Shown here: in pieces, positions 1-8,366 of the stretch | Layout: the number at the start of each line of letters is the position of its first letter | Numbering within the stretch: position 1 is the stretch's first letter | Source of the DNA: DASWHK01 sp036398215 | Lineage (GTDB): Bacteria > Acidobacteriota > UBA890 | Direction of reading: 5' to 3' | DNA: 19,760 bases | Assembly (NCBI GenBank): GCA_036398215.1 | Contig: DASWHK010000229.1 | Location: forward strand, 1-19,760 | Made by a program: the position numbers and the translations under genes | Notes under the pieces: model-generated | What the model saw: only the letters and a program-made list of their open reading frames with translations | What the model was told of the DNA's origin: nothing | Databases searched by the model: none

Positions 1-321
1 GATCTCCGTGTCGGGCGGGAACACCACCGCCGCGGCGACCACCGGACCCGCCAGCGGCCCGACGCCGGCCTCGTCGACGCCGGCGAGATGCCGGATGCCG
101 CTGCTCCACAGGAGGCGCTCGAAGTTCAGCAGCGCGTCCAGGTGTAGCCGGCTCTCCTTGTGCCGCTCGTGCTTCTTCTTGAGGACCTCGTAGATCTGCC
201 GCACGCCCCGCCGCGGATCGCGCTGCAACTTGCGCAGCACGTGGGCCGAAATCGGCTCGCCGGCGCTGACGAAGCGGCGGCGAAGCTCGGCGATGGAGAG
301 GTCGGCGGGATCGAAGGGCAT
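1..321 (-). CDS. rnhB: Ribonuclease HII, N-terminal part (cut by window edge)
   Basis: RNase HII cleaves RNA of RNA-DNA hybrids and nicks at single ribonucleotides left in DNA; it acts in the cytoplasm in ribonucleotide excision repair. The 107 visible residues begin with an extra helical N-terminal region (residues 1-75, rich in Lys and Arg), as in long RNase HII forms such as that of Bacillus. The catalytic start of the fold follows: LAGVDEAG at 79-86, with Asp83 and Glu84 as the expected metal ligands, then GPLAGPVVAAAVVF. The usual GRG or GKG motif reads GVG here (Val87). The rest of the gene, with the other catalytic Asp residues, lies outside the window. ATG at 321 is the natural start because an extended -10 lies 42 bases upstream; no clear Shine-Dalgarno is visible. 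Identification is firm; integrity of the 3' part cannot be judged. Confidence 0.9.
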   Translation of the reverse strand, partial: MPFDPADLSIAELRRRFVSAGEPISAHVLRKLQRDPRRGVRQIYEVLKKKHERHKESRLHLDALLNFERLLWSSGIRHLAGVDEAGVGPLAGPVVAAAVVFPPDTEI

Positions 322-563
322 GTTTCGCAAAGACCGGTGCGTACGCTGCGTCGACATCGATCATGGTAGCAACTCGCCGCCGGGAGCGGCTCGCTGGCAG
401 TCGTCAGCCCCCTCGCCCCCGTCGTCGAGCCTGTCGATATCCCGCGTGTCGCCGCGGCTCCTTCATCCCTTCCGGTCATTCACCGCGCAGGGCGGCCATG
501 GCGTCGAGCCGGGCCGCCCGCCGCGGCAGCGGATCGCCGGAGGTTTGGAATCGACAGCCGCAC
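322..563. other. Intergenic region between the ltaE stop and the rnhB start
   Basis: This 242-base stretch separates two minus-strand genes. Apart from the extended -10 at 363-371 I see no convincing gene. The open frames crossing it are Arg/Pro/Ala-rich shadows without a family signature. No strong hairpin followed by a T-run is visible downstream of ltaE, so a factor-independent terminator is not supported. Confidence 0.5.
363..371 (-). promoter_or_regulatory. Extended -10 promoter for rnhB
   Basis: Read on the minus strand this is TGCTACCAT: a TG-N extension followed by TACCAT. It would start transcription near 356, giving an approximately 35-base leader before the rnhB ATG. No -35 box is recognisable 16-18 bp upstream. 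The same pattern recurs in front of mazG, tatC and the DUF1844 gene. Confidence 0.4.
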
Positions 564-1634
564 CTACCCGAGGACCTCGCACGCCGCCGCCAGCGCCCGC
601 TCGATGCCTTCCGCGTCGACGTCGCGATGGGTCACCAGGCGCAGCACCGACGGGCCGGTGTCCAGGCAGGCGATGCCGCGGACGCGCAGCTCGTCGCGGA
701 TCTCGGCGGCGGCGCGACCGGTGCCGGCGACGTCGACGACCACGATGTTGGTATCGACGTGGCCGAAGGCCAGCTCGACGCCGTCGAGCTCGGTCAGCCC
801 GGCGGCGAGCCGGCGCGCGTTGGCGTGGTCCTCGGCGAGGCGCTCGACCAGGCCGTGGATCGCCACCCGGCCGGCCGCGGCCAGCACCCCGACCTGCCGC
901 ATGCCGCCGCCGAGCAGCTTGCGGGTGCGGCGGGCCGCGGCGATGAGATCGACGCTCCCGGCGAGGACCGAGCCCACCGGCGCGCACAGGCCCTTCGAGA
1001 GCGAGACCATGACGCTGTCGAAGCCGGCGGCGAGCTCGCCGACCGGCCTGCCGGCGGCCACCGCGGCGTTGAACAGGCGGGCGCCGTCGAGGTGGACGGC
1101 GACGCCGGCGGCCCGGCAGGCCTGCTGGACGGCCCGCAGCTCGGCGAGCGGCCAGACGCGCCCGCCGCACATGTTGTGGGTGTTCTCGAGGATCGCCAGG
1201 CCGATCCGCGAGCGGATCGACGGTCGCGGCGCCAGGGTTTGGGCGACGGCATCTGCCGCCAGCACGCCTCGATCGCCGGCCAGCGGCCGCGGCTGGACAC
1301 CCGAGATCACCGCCATGCCGGCCAGCTCCCAGTCGTAGGAGTGGCCGCTGGCCTCGATGAGCACCTCCTCGCCCGGCCGCGTGTGCAGGTGGATGGCAAT
1401 CTGGTTGCCCATCGTGCCGCTGGGAACGAACAGGGCGGCAGCATGGCCGAGCAGCTCGGCGCACTCGGTCTCCAGCGCCTTCACCGTCGGGTCCTCCCCG
1501 TAGACGTCGTCGCCGACCTCGGCGGCCGCCATGGCGCGCCGCATCTCCTCGGTCGGCCGGGTCACCGTGTCCGAGCGCAGGTCGACGTCGATCGGCCGGC
1601 CGGCGGCCGCCCCGAGGCCGAAGTCGCCGCTCAA
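564..1634 (-). CDS. ltaE: Low-specificity L-threonine aldolase (PLP enzyme)
   Basis: This enzyme cleaves L-threonine or L-allo-threonine to glycine and acetaldehyde using pyridoxal phosphate, in the cytoplasm. The 356-residue protein matches the usual family length of about 340. Visible fold-type I features are DLRSDTVTRPT (18-28), the glycine and hydroxyl-rich phosphate site FVPSGTMGNQ (69-78), His98 expected to stack on the cofactor, HLDGARLFNA (181-190) with Asp183 expected to contact the pyridine nitrogen, and SLSKGLCAPVG (211-221) with Lys214 as the Schiff-base lysine. The start is the TTG at 1634-1632: it lies 7 bases after GGAGG (1646-1642) and overlaps the uvrA stop as TTGA. There is no ATG before the conserved RSDTVT motif. 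The overlap suggests translational coupling to uvrA, although no functional link is obvious. It could equally be named L-allo-threonine aldolase. Confidence 0.9.
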   Translation of the reverse strand: MSGDFGLGAAAGRPIDVDLRSDTVTRPTEEMRRAMAAAEVGDDVYGEDPTVKALETECAELLGHAAALFVPSGTMGNQIAIHLHTRPGEEVLIEASGHSYDWELAGMAVISGVQPRPLAGDRGVLAADAVAQTLAPRPSIRSRIGLAILENTHNMCGGRVWPLAELRAVQQACRAAGVAVHLDGARLFNAAVAAGRPVGELAAGFDSVMVSLSKGLCAPVGSVLAGSVDLIAAARRTRKLLGGGMRQVGVLAAAGRVAIHGLVERLAEDHANARRLAAGLTELDGVELAFGHVDTNIVVVDVAGTGRAAAEIRDELRVRGIACLDTGPSVLRLVTHRDVDAEGIERALAAACEVLG

Positions 1635-4432
1635 GCCAACGCCTCCCGCAGGTAGCGGCCGGTGTGCGAGAGCTCGACAGCGGCGACCTCCTCGGGCGTC
1701 CCTTCGGCGACCACCCAGCCGCCGTCTTCGCCGCCCTCCGGCCCCAGATCGATGATCCAATCGGCGGTGCGCAGGAACTCCAGATTGTGCTCGATGACCA
1801 GCACCGAGGCGCCGGCGTCGATCAGCCGGTTGAGGGCGAACAGGAGCTTGGCGATGTCGTCGAAGTGGAGGCCGGTGGTCGGCTCGTCGAACAGGTACAG
1901 CGTCCGGCGGCCGGCGCCCTCGATCAGGTGCGCGGCGAGCTTGACCCGCTGGGCCTCGCCCCCCGAGAGCGTCGTCGACGGCTGGCCGAGCCGCAGATAG
2001 CCGAGCCCGACGTCCTCCAGCACCTGCAGCCGCTTGGCCGTGGCCGTGATGTCGGAGAGGAAGCGGCGCGCCTCGCTCGCCGTCATCTCCAGGACCTCGT
2101 GGATGTTCTTCCCCTTGTAGGTGATCTCCAGGGTGGCGGCGCGGAAGCGGCGCCCCTCGCACTCCTCGCACGGCAGGCGGACGTCGGGCAGGAACTGCAT
2201 CTCGACGACCACCTCGCCGCTGCCCTCGCAGGCCTCGCAGCGCCCCCCGACGACGTTGAAAGAGAAGTGGCCCGGCGAGTAGCCGCGGGCCTCGGCCTCG
2301 CGGACTCGGGCGAAGGCGGCGCGGATGCCGTCGAACGCCTTGATGTAGGTCACCGGGTTGGAGCGCGAGGAGCGGCCGATCGGCGACTGGTCGACCAGCA
2401 CCACCTGGTCGAGCCCGTCGCCGCCCTCGATGCGATCGTGCTCGCCGACCCTCTCCTTCCAGGGCCCCAGGCGCTGGCGCAGGCCGCCGAACAGAACGTC
2501 GTGCACCAGCGTGCTCTTGCCGGAGCCCGAGACGCCGGTGACGCAGCAGAGGACGCCGAGCGGGATCTCGACGTCGATGTCCTTGAGGTTGTGCTCGCGG
2601 GCGCCGACGACCCGCAGCCGGCCTTCGGCGGCCCGCACCGCCGGGGCCTGTGGGACGTGCTTGTCGCCGCGCAGATACTCGGCGGTGAGGCTGGCGTCCG
2701 ACGCCGCCAGCTCGGCCGCCGGCCCGGCGAACATGACCTCGCCGCCGAGGGTCCCGGCGCCGGGCCCGAGGTCGATCACCCAGTCGGCGACCTCGATCAT
2801 CTCGCGATCGTGCTCGACGACGACGACGCTGTTGCCGAGGTCCCGAAGCCTGCGGAGGATGCCGATCAGGCGCTCGTTGTCGCGCGGGTGCAGGCCGATG
2901 CTCGGCTCGTCGAGGACGTACATGGCGCCGACCAGCGACGAGCCCAGGCAGGTCGCCAGGTTGATCCGCTGCGCCTCGCCCCCCGAGAGCGTCCCGGTGA
3001 GGCGGTCGAGGCTCAGATAGCCGACGCCGACCTCGACCAGGTAGGCGAGGCGCGAGCGGATCTCGTGGAGCAGCCGCTCGCCGACCGCCAGGTCGCCCGC
3101 CGACAGCGCCAGGTCGCGGAAGACCACCTCGGCCTCGTCGATGCTCAGCGCCGTAACCTCGCCGAGGGTCCGGCCGCCGACCCGCACGCAGCGCGCCTCT
3201 TCGCGCAGTCGCATCCCGCCGCACGCCGGACAGGGAACGTAGCCCCGGTAGCGCGCCAGCAGCACCCGCACGTGCAGCCGGTAGTTCTTTCTCTTCAACT
3301 TCTCGAAAAAGCCGAGGACCCCCGGAAAACCCGGCCCGCCCTCGTAGATCAGCCGCCGTTGCTCAGCGGTGAGCTGCTGCCAGGGCGCGTCGAGCGGGAT
3401 CTCCTGCTCCTCGCAGAAGTCCCGCAGCCGCCGCCGCCAGCGGCCGCGGCTGGCCTTGTCCCAGGGCTCGATGGCGCCGTCCTCGAGGCTGCGGGTCTTG
3501 TCGGGGACGACCTTGTCGAAGTCGATCTCGATGATGTTGCCGAAGCCCTTGCACTCGGGGCAGGCGCCGTAGGGGTTGTTGAACGAGAAGAGCCGCGGCT
3601 CCGGGCGCAGGAAGTCGCGCTCGCAGGCGGCGCAGCGGAAGCGGCGATCGAAGGCCAGCCGGCGGTTTTCGTCCACCCATGCCGCCGCCCTCCCGTCGCC
3701 TTCGTTGAAGGCGATCTCCATCGAGTCGACGAGGCGGCCGCGGGCGTCGCCGTCGAGCCGGGCGCGATCGACGATCACCTCGACCGGCCCGCCGGCCAGC
3801 TCCTTGCTGATCGCCTGCAGCTGGCGGGCCGACAGCTCGACGACCTCGCCGTCGCGCCACAGCCTCCGGAAGCCTTGCTGAAGCAGGCCGAGCAGCTTCT
3901 CGGCCCGCGCCTTGGCGGCCTTGGGCAGCTCGGCAGGGAACGCGATCAGCACCCGCTGGCCGGGCGCTTCGGCGAGCAGCTCGTCGACGGCCGCCCCGGG
4001 GCTGTCCGCCTCCACGGTGCGGCCGCACGAGGGACAGGTCGTGATGCCGATGCGGGCGAACAGGAGGCGCAGGTAGTCGTGAAGCTCGGTGGTGGTCGCC
4101 ACCGTGGATCGCGAGCTGCGCGGCGGCACGCTCTGCTGGATGGCGACCGCCGGACAGACGCCGTCGATGCGGTCGACCGCCGGCTTCTCCATGCGCTCGA
4201 GGAACTGGCGCGCGTACGCCGACAGCGACTCGACGTAGCGCCGTTGCCCCTCGGCGTAAAGGGTGTCGAAAGCGAGGCTCGACTTGCCGGATCCCGAGAC
4301 CCCGGTGATCACCACCAGCCGCCGGCTGGGAATGTCGACGTCGATGCCCTTGAGGTTGTGTACGCGGGCGCCGCGAATCGCGATCGGCTCGCGGGCGGCA
4401 GCTACCGCTTCGGAAACGTGATGGTGTGGCAT
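1631..4432 (-). CDS. uvrA: Excinuclease ABC subunit A
   Basis: UvrA is the damage-sensing ATPase of nucleotide excision repair; as a dimer it loads UvrB on damaged DNA. The 933-residue length is standard (E. coli about 940). The protein has two ABC modules. The first has a Walker A at 44-51 (GVSGSGKS) and the signature LSGGEAQRINLAT. The second has GVSGSGKSTLVHDVL and LSGGEAQRVKLAAHL. Zinc-binding Cys pairs are visible as CPSC, CAAC with CPEC, and CEAC with CEEC. Both Walker B segments (VLDEPSIGLH and LFDEPTTGLH) are intact. ATG at 4432 gives the expected short leader before the family motif IRGARVHNLK, with AGG five bases upstream. It is followed by ltaE in a coupled arrangement and diverges from the phosphatase gene. 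A -35/-10 pair for it is visible at 4559-4587. Confidence 0.97.
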   Translation of the reverse strand: MPHHHVSEAVAAAREPIAIRGARVHNLKGIDVDIPSRRLVVITGVSGSGKSSLAFDTLYAEGQRRYVESLSAYARQFLERMEKPAVDRIDGVCPAVAIQQSVPPRSSRSTVATTTELHDYLRLLFARIGITTCPSCGRTVEADSPGAAVDELLAEAPGQRVLIAFPAELPKAAKARAEKLLGLLQQGFRRLWRDGEVVELSARQLQAISKELAGGPVEVIVDRARLDGDARGRLVDSMEIAFNEGDGRAAAWVDENRRLAFDRRFRCAACERDFLRPEPRLFSFNNPYGACPECKGFGNIIEIDFDKVVPDKTRSLEDGAIEPWDKASRGRWRRRLRDFCEEQEIPLDAPWQQLTAEQRRLIYEGGPGFPGVLGFFEKLKRKNYRLHVRVLLARYRGYVPCPACGGMRLREEARCVRVGGRTLGEVTALSIDEAEVVFRDLALSAGDLAVGERLLHEIRSRLAYLVEVGVGYLSLDRLTGTLSGGEAQRINLATCLGSSLVGAMYVLDEPSIGLHPRDNERLIGILRRLRDLGNSVVVVEHDREMIEVADWVIDLGPGAGTLGGEVMFAGPAAELAASDASLTAEYLRGDKHVPQAPAVRAAEGRLRVVGAREHNLKDIDVEIPLGVLCCVTGVSGSGKSTLVHDVLFGGLRQRLGPWKERVGEHDRIEGGDGLDQVVLVDQSPIGRSSRSNPVTYIKAFDGIRAAFARVREAEARGYSPGHFSFNVVGGRCEACEGSGEVVVEMQFLPDVRLPCEECEGRRFRAATLEITYKGKNIHEVLEMTASEARRFLSDITATAKRLQVLEDVGLGYLRLGQPSTTLSGGEAQRVKLAAHLIEGAGRRTLYLFDEPTTGLHFDDIAKLLFALNRLIDAGASVLVIEHNLEFLRTADWIIDLGPEGGEDGGWVVAEGTPEEVAAVELSHTGRYLREALA

Positions 4433-4558
4433 TCGGACCTGGTTTCGGGGTCCGGCAGGCCGCGGAAGAACGCCCTCGGAGCTCCTCGGCGGGATGCCAT
4501 CGACGCGGCTCGCCGCGCCCGCCCCCGGTTGGCGCCGGCGCCGGTTGCCGAAACGACC

Positions 4559-4587
4559 ATGTTAGAGTCTCTCCTCCCGCCGGACAA
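4559..4587 (-). promoter_or_regulatory. Candidate uvrA promoter (-35/-10)
   Basis: On the minus strand TTGTCC (4587-4582) is followed after exactly 17 bp by TAACAT (4564-4559), each matching the sigma-70 consensus at four or five positions. The predicted leader is about 120 bases. The -10 overlaps the oppositely directed extended -10 of the phosphatase operon (4560-4568), so the two promoters may exclude each other. Confidence 0.45.
4560..4568 (+). promoter_or_regulatory. Extended -10 promoter for the phosphatase-comEC operon
   Basis: TGTTAGAGT is a TG-N extended -10 with hexamer TAGAGT. A start near 4575 leaves about 15 leader bases before the ATG at 4590. A TTGCCG lies at 4545-4550, but its 12-bp spacing is too short for a classical -35. 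Confidence 0.35.
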
Positions 4588-4589
4588 TC

Positions 4590-5165
4590 ATGCCCGCTGA
4601 CGACGCTATCCGCCGCCGAACGATCCTCGTGGTTTGCTACGGAAACCTCTGCCGCAGCCCGATGGCGGAGGCGGTGCTGCGCGACCGCCTCGGAGAGCGG
4701 GCCTGGAAGGTCGTCTCCGCGGGCACCCACGCCGCCGGCGGCGACCCGCCCACCGAGGGCGCCCGCGAGGCGATCGCCCGCCTCGCCGGCCTCGACATCT
4801 CGCAGCAGCGGTCGCGGCCGCTGACCACCAAGCTCATCGAGGCCGCCGATCAGGTCTTCACAATGTCGCGGCGGCAGGCGCTCGAGACCGCGGCGCTCTT
4901 CCCCGAGGCCGCCGGGAGGATCCGCCTCCTGGGGGCCTTCGCGCCCTCGCCCCACCTTGCCGATGCGCCCGCCGACCCGTTCGGCGACCCGGCGGACGAG
5001 CTGGAGATCGCCGATCCGATGGGCGGCGAGCCCGACGCCTACGAGGACTGCCTCCGCCGGCTGATCGCCGCCAGCGACGCCGCGGCGGCCTGGTTGCTGG
5101 CGGGGGCCGCCGACGAGGCACCGGCCGCGAAGGCGGCGGCGGCGTGGGCGAACGATCGACGGTGA
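4590..5165 (+). CDS. Low-molecular-weight protein tyrosine phosphatase
   Basis: These enzymes hydrolyse phosphotyrosine through a Cys-phosphate intermediate; bacterial members often control tyrosine autokinases in polysaccharide export, while relatives act on arsenate or phosphoarginine. The P-loop is VCYGNLCRSP, giving the C(X)5R(S) signature with Cys16, Arg22 and Ser23, right at the N-terminus as the family requires. The general-acid Asp-Pro pair is Asp142-Pro143 in EIADPMGG, followed by the usual Tyr (151). The body ends near residue 165; the final 25 residues are an Ala-rich tail beyond the usual length of about 150. No tyrosine kinase or exopolysaccharide gene is nearby, so the substrate is unknown. 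The ATG has no clear Shine-Dalgarno, but the P-loop position fixes the start within a few residues. It heads an apparent operon with the next two genes. Confidence 0.88.
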   Translation: MPADDAIRRRTILVVCYGNLCRSPMAEAVLRDRLGERAWKVVSAGTHAAGGDPPTEGAREAIARLAGLDISQQRSRPLTTKLIEAADQVFTMSRRQALETAALFPEAAGRIRLLGAFAPSPHLADAPADPFGDPADELEIADPMGGEPDAYEDCLRRLIAASDAAAAWLLAGAADEAPAAKAAAAWANDRR

Positions 5166-5188
5166 GCCGCCGCCCGAATCCCGGAAAC

Positions 5189-5205
5189 ACGGCCGGCGTG
5201 GCCGT
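5189..5205 (+). other. Small hairpin between phosphatase and hypothetical gene
   Basis: ACGGCC (5189-5194) and GGCCGT (5200-5205) form a perfect 6-bp stem with a 5-base loop in the 58-base gap. No T-run follows, so it is unlikely to terminate transcription fully. Confidence 0.35.
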
Positions 5206-5223
5206 CTCATCGTAGCGAGGACC

Positions 5224-5817
5224 ATGGCGCCGATGAGCGACGAAGAGAGCTACTTCGCCCGCGTCGAGGAGCACTTCGGACAGCGCCGCGGCGGTCCCCT
5301 GGTGCTGTCGCCCAGCGACTGGCAGATGCTCGAGGCCTGGCACCGCCGCGGGATTCCCCTGGCTGTCGTGCTGCGAGGCATCAACCAGGCGTTCGATCGC
5401 TTTCGTGGCTCGGCGCCGCGGCCCGATCGGATCAACTCATTGCGGTACTGCGAGCAGGAGGTGGAGGCCGCTTGGGAGGAACACCGCGCCGCCCGACCCG
5501 GCGCCGCCGGAGACGACGCCCCGGCCGACAGCGGCCTTCCCGGCGCCGCCGCGCACCTGCGCGCCGCCGCCGCCGCCTGCCGTGCCGCCGGCGCTCGCGA
5601 CCTGCCGGCGGTCGCGCGAGCGGCGCTCGAGGCCGTCGCCGGCGACCTCGAGGAGCTGGCCGCGGCCGCGGCGGCCGGCGGCCTCGACGCTCGCAGCCTC
5701 GACCGGCGGGCGCTGGATCTGCAGCAGCGGCTGGCCGGCGAGCTTTCCCGCGCCGGCCACCTGCCGCTGAGCCTCGAGTCCCTCGAGCTCCCCGGATTCA
5801 GCCCCTACGAGGTCTGA
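5224..5817 (+). CDS. Conserved protein of unknown function
   Basis: I do not recognise a named family. The 197-residue protein has two parts. Residues 9-84 look folded and conserved: YFARVEEHFG, then PLVLSPSDWQMLEAWHRRG, then IPLAVVLRGINQAFDRF, a pattern resembling a small helical or winged-helix module. Residues 85-180 are Ala/Arg-rich with helical heptad character (RAAAAACRAAGARDLP, EELAAAAAAGGL), and the C-terminus is SLESLELPGFSPYEV. There is no signal peptide or membrane segment, so it is probably cytoplasmic. ATG 5224 has GAGGA four to five bases upstream; the ATG at 5233 is less well placed. It sits between the phosphatase gene and comEC on the same strand and is probably cotranscribed. 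Codon use resembles that of its neighbours. Confidence 0.75.
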   Translation: MAPMSDEESYFARVEEHFGQRRGGPLVLSPSDWQMLEAWHRRGIPLAVVLRGINQAFDRFRGSAPRPDRINSLRYCEQEVEAAWEEHRAARPGAAGDDAPADSGLPGAAAHLRAAAAACRAAGARDLPAVARAALEAVAGDLEELAAAAAAGGLDARSLDRRALDLQQRLAGELSRAGHLPLSLESLELPGFSPYEV

Positions 5818-5862
5818 CCCGCACGTCTCATCGCCATTCGTCAGACCCGCAGCAGAGGGGCG

Positions 5863-8366
5863 ATGAGAAGCACAGGCTGCCCCGCGCCGACGCCGGTGCG
5901 GGCGCGCCGGCGCCGCCCGGTCCCCTGCCGCTTGCCGCAGTCGCCTGGTGCTCCGGCTGCTGGTGGGGAACCGGAGGCGGCCCTGCCGCTGCGCCGCTCG
6001 CGGTCGCGATCCTGTTGCTCGGGCTCACCCCGATCGTCCCCCGCCCGGGGCCACCGCTCGCCGCCTCCCTGGCGATCGCCGCCGCCGGTGTGGCCGCCGG
6101 CGCCGTCGCCGCGCGCCCACCCGAGGCGGTCCGCCTGGTCGATCACCGGCGTGGGCTCGCCGGCCCCTGGAGGGTGAAGGGGTACCTGCTGACCGATCCG
6201 CAGAGCATGGCGCCGAACGCCGGGCTCGACCTCGCCGTCGAGGCGATCTGGGTCGACGGCGGCTGGCGGCGCTGGCCGCTGCGCGTCCGAACCGCCGTGT
6301 ACGAGCCGGCCGTTTCCGGCCTCTGGTCGGCCGGCGACGGCTTCGAGACCTTCCTGACGCTGCGCGCCGACCGGCCGCCGCGCAACCCGGGAGTGCCGCC
6401 GCGGGCGGAGCTGCGGGCCTCGGGAGTCGATCTGCGCAGCTCCCTGAAGAGCTTCCGGCAGCTCCGCCGGCGGCCCTCGGAGTCCGCCGGCGGCCTGCGC
6501 GCGCTGCTCGCGCCGGCTCGCGACGCGATCCGCCGGGACTCGGTCTCGCTCTTCGCCGGCGAGGGGCCTTACGTGCGCGCCCTGATCCTCGGTGAGCGCG
6601 GCGACATCCCGGCGCCGGTCATGGAGCGCTTCGCGCGCACCGGGCTCGTCCATCTGCTGGCGATCTCCGGGCTGCACGTCGGCCTGGTGGTCGGGATCGC
6701 CTTCCTGGCGCTGGGTGCCGCTGGCCTGCCCCGCCCCCACGCGGCCGCCGTGTGCGTGGCCGCCCTGCCGCTGCTCAACGCGCTGGTCGTCCCGCGGCCG
6801 GCGGTGCAGCGCGCCTCGCTGATGGCGGCCGCGGTGCTCGCCGGGATCGTCTCGGGCCGCCGGACGGCGCCGCTCAACGGGCTGGCGATCGCGTCGATCG
6901 TCCTGGCGATGGCCGATCCCTGGACGACGCGCGACCTCGGCTTCCAGCTCAGCACGGCGGCGACCGCGGCGATCCTGCTGGCGGCGGTGCCCGGCGCGCC
7001 AAGCCCCGCCGAGGACGCCGGCGGCCGCGACCCCGCCCGGGCGCGTGGAGCCCGCCGCCTGCTGCGCGCGGTCGCCGGCCGCGCCGGCGACGGCCTGGGG
7101 ATCTCCTGCGCGGCGCAGTTGGGGGTGACGCCGATCCTGGCGACCGCGACCCTCCGCCTCCCCTGGACGGCGGCCGCTCTCAACATCGTCGCCGTGCCGT
7201 TGCTGGGCACGGTGCTGGCGCTGGTCCTGGTGACGCTCGCGGCCGCCGCCCTCGGGCCAGCGGAGCTGGCGCGCTGGCCGGCAGCCGCCGCCATCGGGGG
7301 GCTGCAGGGCCTGCGCTCCCTGGCGGCGCTCGCCGACCGGCCGGGGGCGGCGCTCGCCGTTTCGGCGGCAGCCCTGCCGCTGCTGGTCGCCGCCGGCGCC
7401 GCCGGCATCGGCCTGGCCGCCGTCGCTCGCTTTGGCTTCCGGTCACCCGTGCGCGGCGCGCCGCGCCGTAGCGCGCCGATCGCCGCCTGCGGCCTGCTGC
7501 TGGCATTTGCCGGCCTGCTCGGCGGCCCTCGCCACGACACGGCCGCGGCGCCAGTCCCGCCGCTGCGGCTCACCGCCTTCGACATCGGCCAGGGCGACTC
7601 TCTTCTCGTCGAGACGCCGGGGCGGGAGACGGTGCTGGTCGATACCGGTGGCAGCCCGTTGAGCAGCTTCGATCCCGGGGCGACGATCCTCGCCCCGGCG
7701 CTGCGAGCCCGCGGCGTCCGGGCGCTCGACGTGACGATCAGCCACTTCGACGCCGACCACGCCGGCGGGCTGGCGGGGCTGTCGCGCGAGCTCCCGGTCG
7801 ACGAGATCTGGATGGCCTCGCCGCCGCCGCCGAGCCACCCGGGGCTCGACGCCTCCCACGCGACCCGGGTCGCCCTCACCGCCGGTCATCAGCGCCGCGC
7901 CGGCCCCTGCCTCTGGAAGGTCCTGCACCCGCCGGCGGTTTGGAGCGCCGCCGGCGCCGCCGGCGCCAACGACCTGTCGCTCGTGCTGCTGCTGCGCTGC
8001 GGGCGGCGGGCGCTGCTGCTGACCGGCGACTCGGAGGCGGCGGCGGAGCGCGCCTGGGCTCGCCCCGGCTTGATGCCGGGGGCCGGCGTGTTGAAGGTCC
8101 CCCACCACGGCAGCCGCACCTCCAGCGGCCCGCCGCTGCTGGAGGCGGTCGGCTCCCGTCATGCCCTGATCTCGGTGGGCTGGGAGAATCGCTTCGGTCA
8201 TCCCCACGAAGAGGTGCTCGAAAGCTACCGGCGGCGGCAGATCGCCGTCTATCGCACCGACCGCGACGGGGCGGTGTCCTTCGAGCTCGGCTCGCGAATC
8301 AGGGTGGGCGGCGAGCGCTGGACGGCCGGGCGCGGGCGCTATTCGGTCGGCGGCTGGCTCCCCTGA
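5863..8366 (+). CDS. comEC: ComEC/Rec2-type competence membrane protein (start frame unresolved)
   Basis: ComEC forms the inner-membrane channel that passes single-stranded DNA during natural transformation. In the frame ending at 8366 I see two N-terminal hydrophobic segments (about 5925-6115), an OB-like region with WRVKGYLLTD, the competence core with GLVHLLAISGLHVGL (about 6641-6690) and several further membrane helices. A C-terminal metallo-beta-lactamase domain follows: FDIGQGDSLLVETPG (from 7578), SHFDADHAGG (about 7740-7770) and VPHHGSRTSS (about 8097-8126). The frame is open back to 5472, but nothing from 5818 to 6014 is an ATG, GTG or TTG in this frame. The only good ATG, at 5863 after AGAGGGG, is in another frame. 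Either a frameshift lies between 5863 and about 5925, or the start is non-canonical, or a shorter form starts at TTG 6015 or GTG 6090. The last 28 bases overlap tdk. Confidence 0.85.

Noticed and set aside
564..3224. 886-codon frame fusing the threonine aldolase to an N-terminal extension
   Set aside because: The first 500 or so residues are out-of-frame uvrA sequence. The genuine start is the TTG at 1634 with its own Shine-Dalgarno.
4525..4550. GGCGCCGGCGCC palindrome upstream of the phosphatase gene
   Set aside because: Short GC-only palindromes are frequent by chance in this composition and nothing in its placement points to an operator.
1664..4600. Very long open frame (978 codons) on the plus strand opposite uvrA
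   Set aside because: It mirrors uvrA, is Arg/Ala/Leu/Gly-rich and shows no family motif. Such antisense frames are expected when third positions are almost always G or C.
5472..5862. ATG 5472 as the comEC start
   Set aside because: This would overlap the preceding gene by 346 bases and add an Arg/Pro-rich sequence unlike ComEC; it is a shadow of the 5224-5817 gene.
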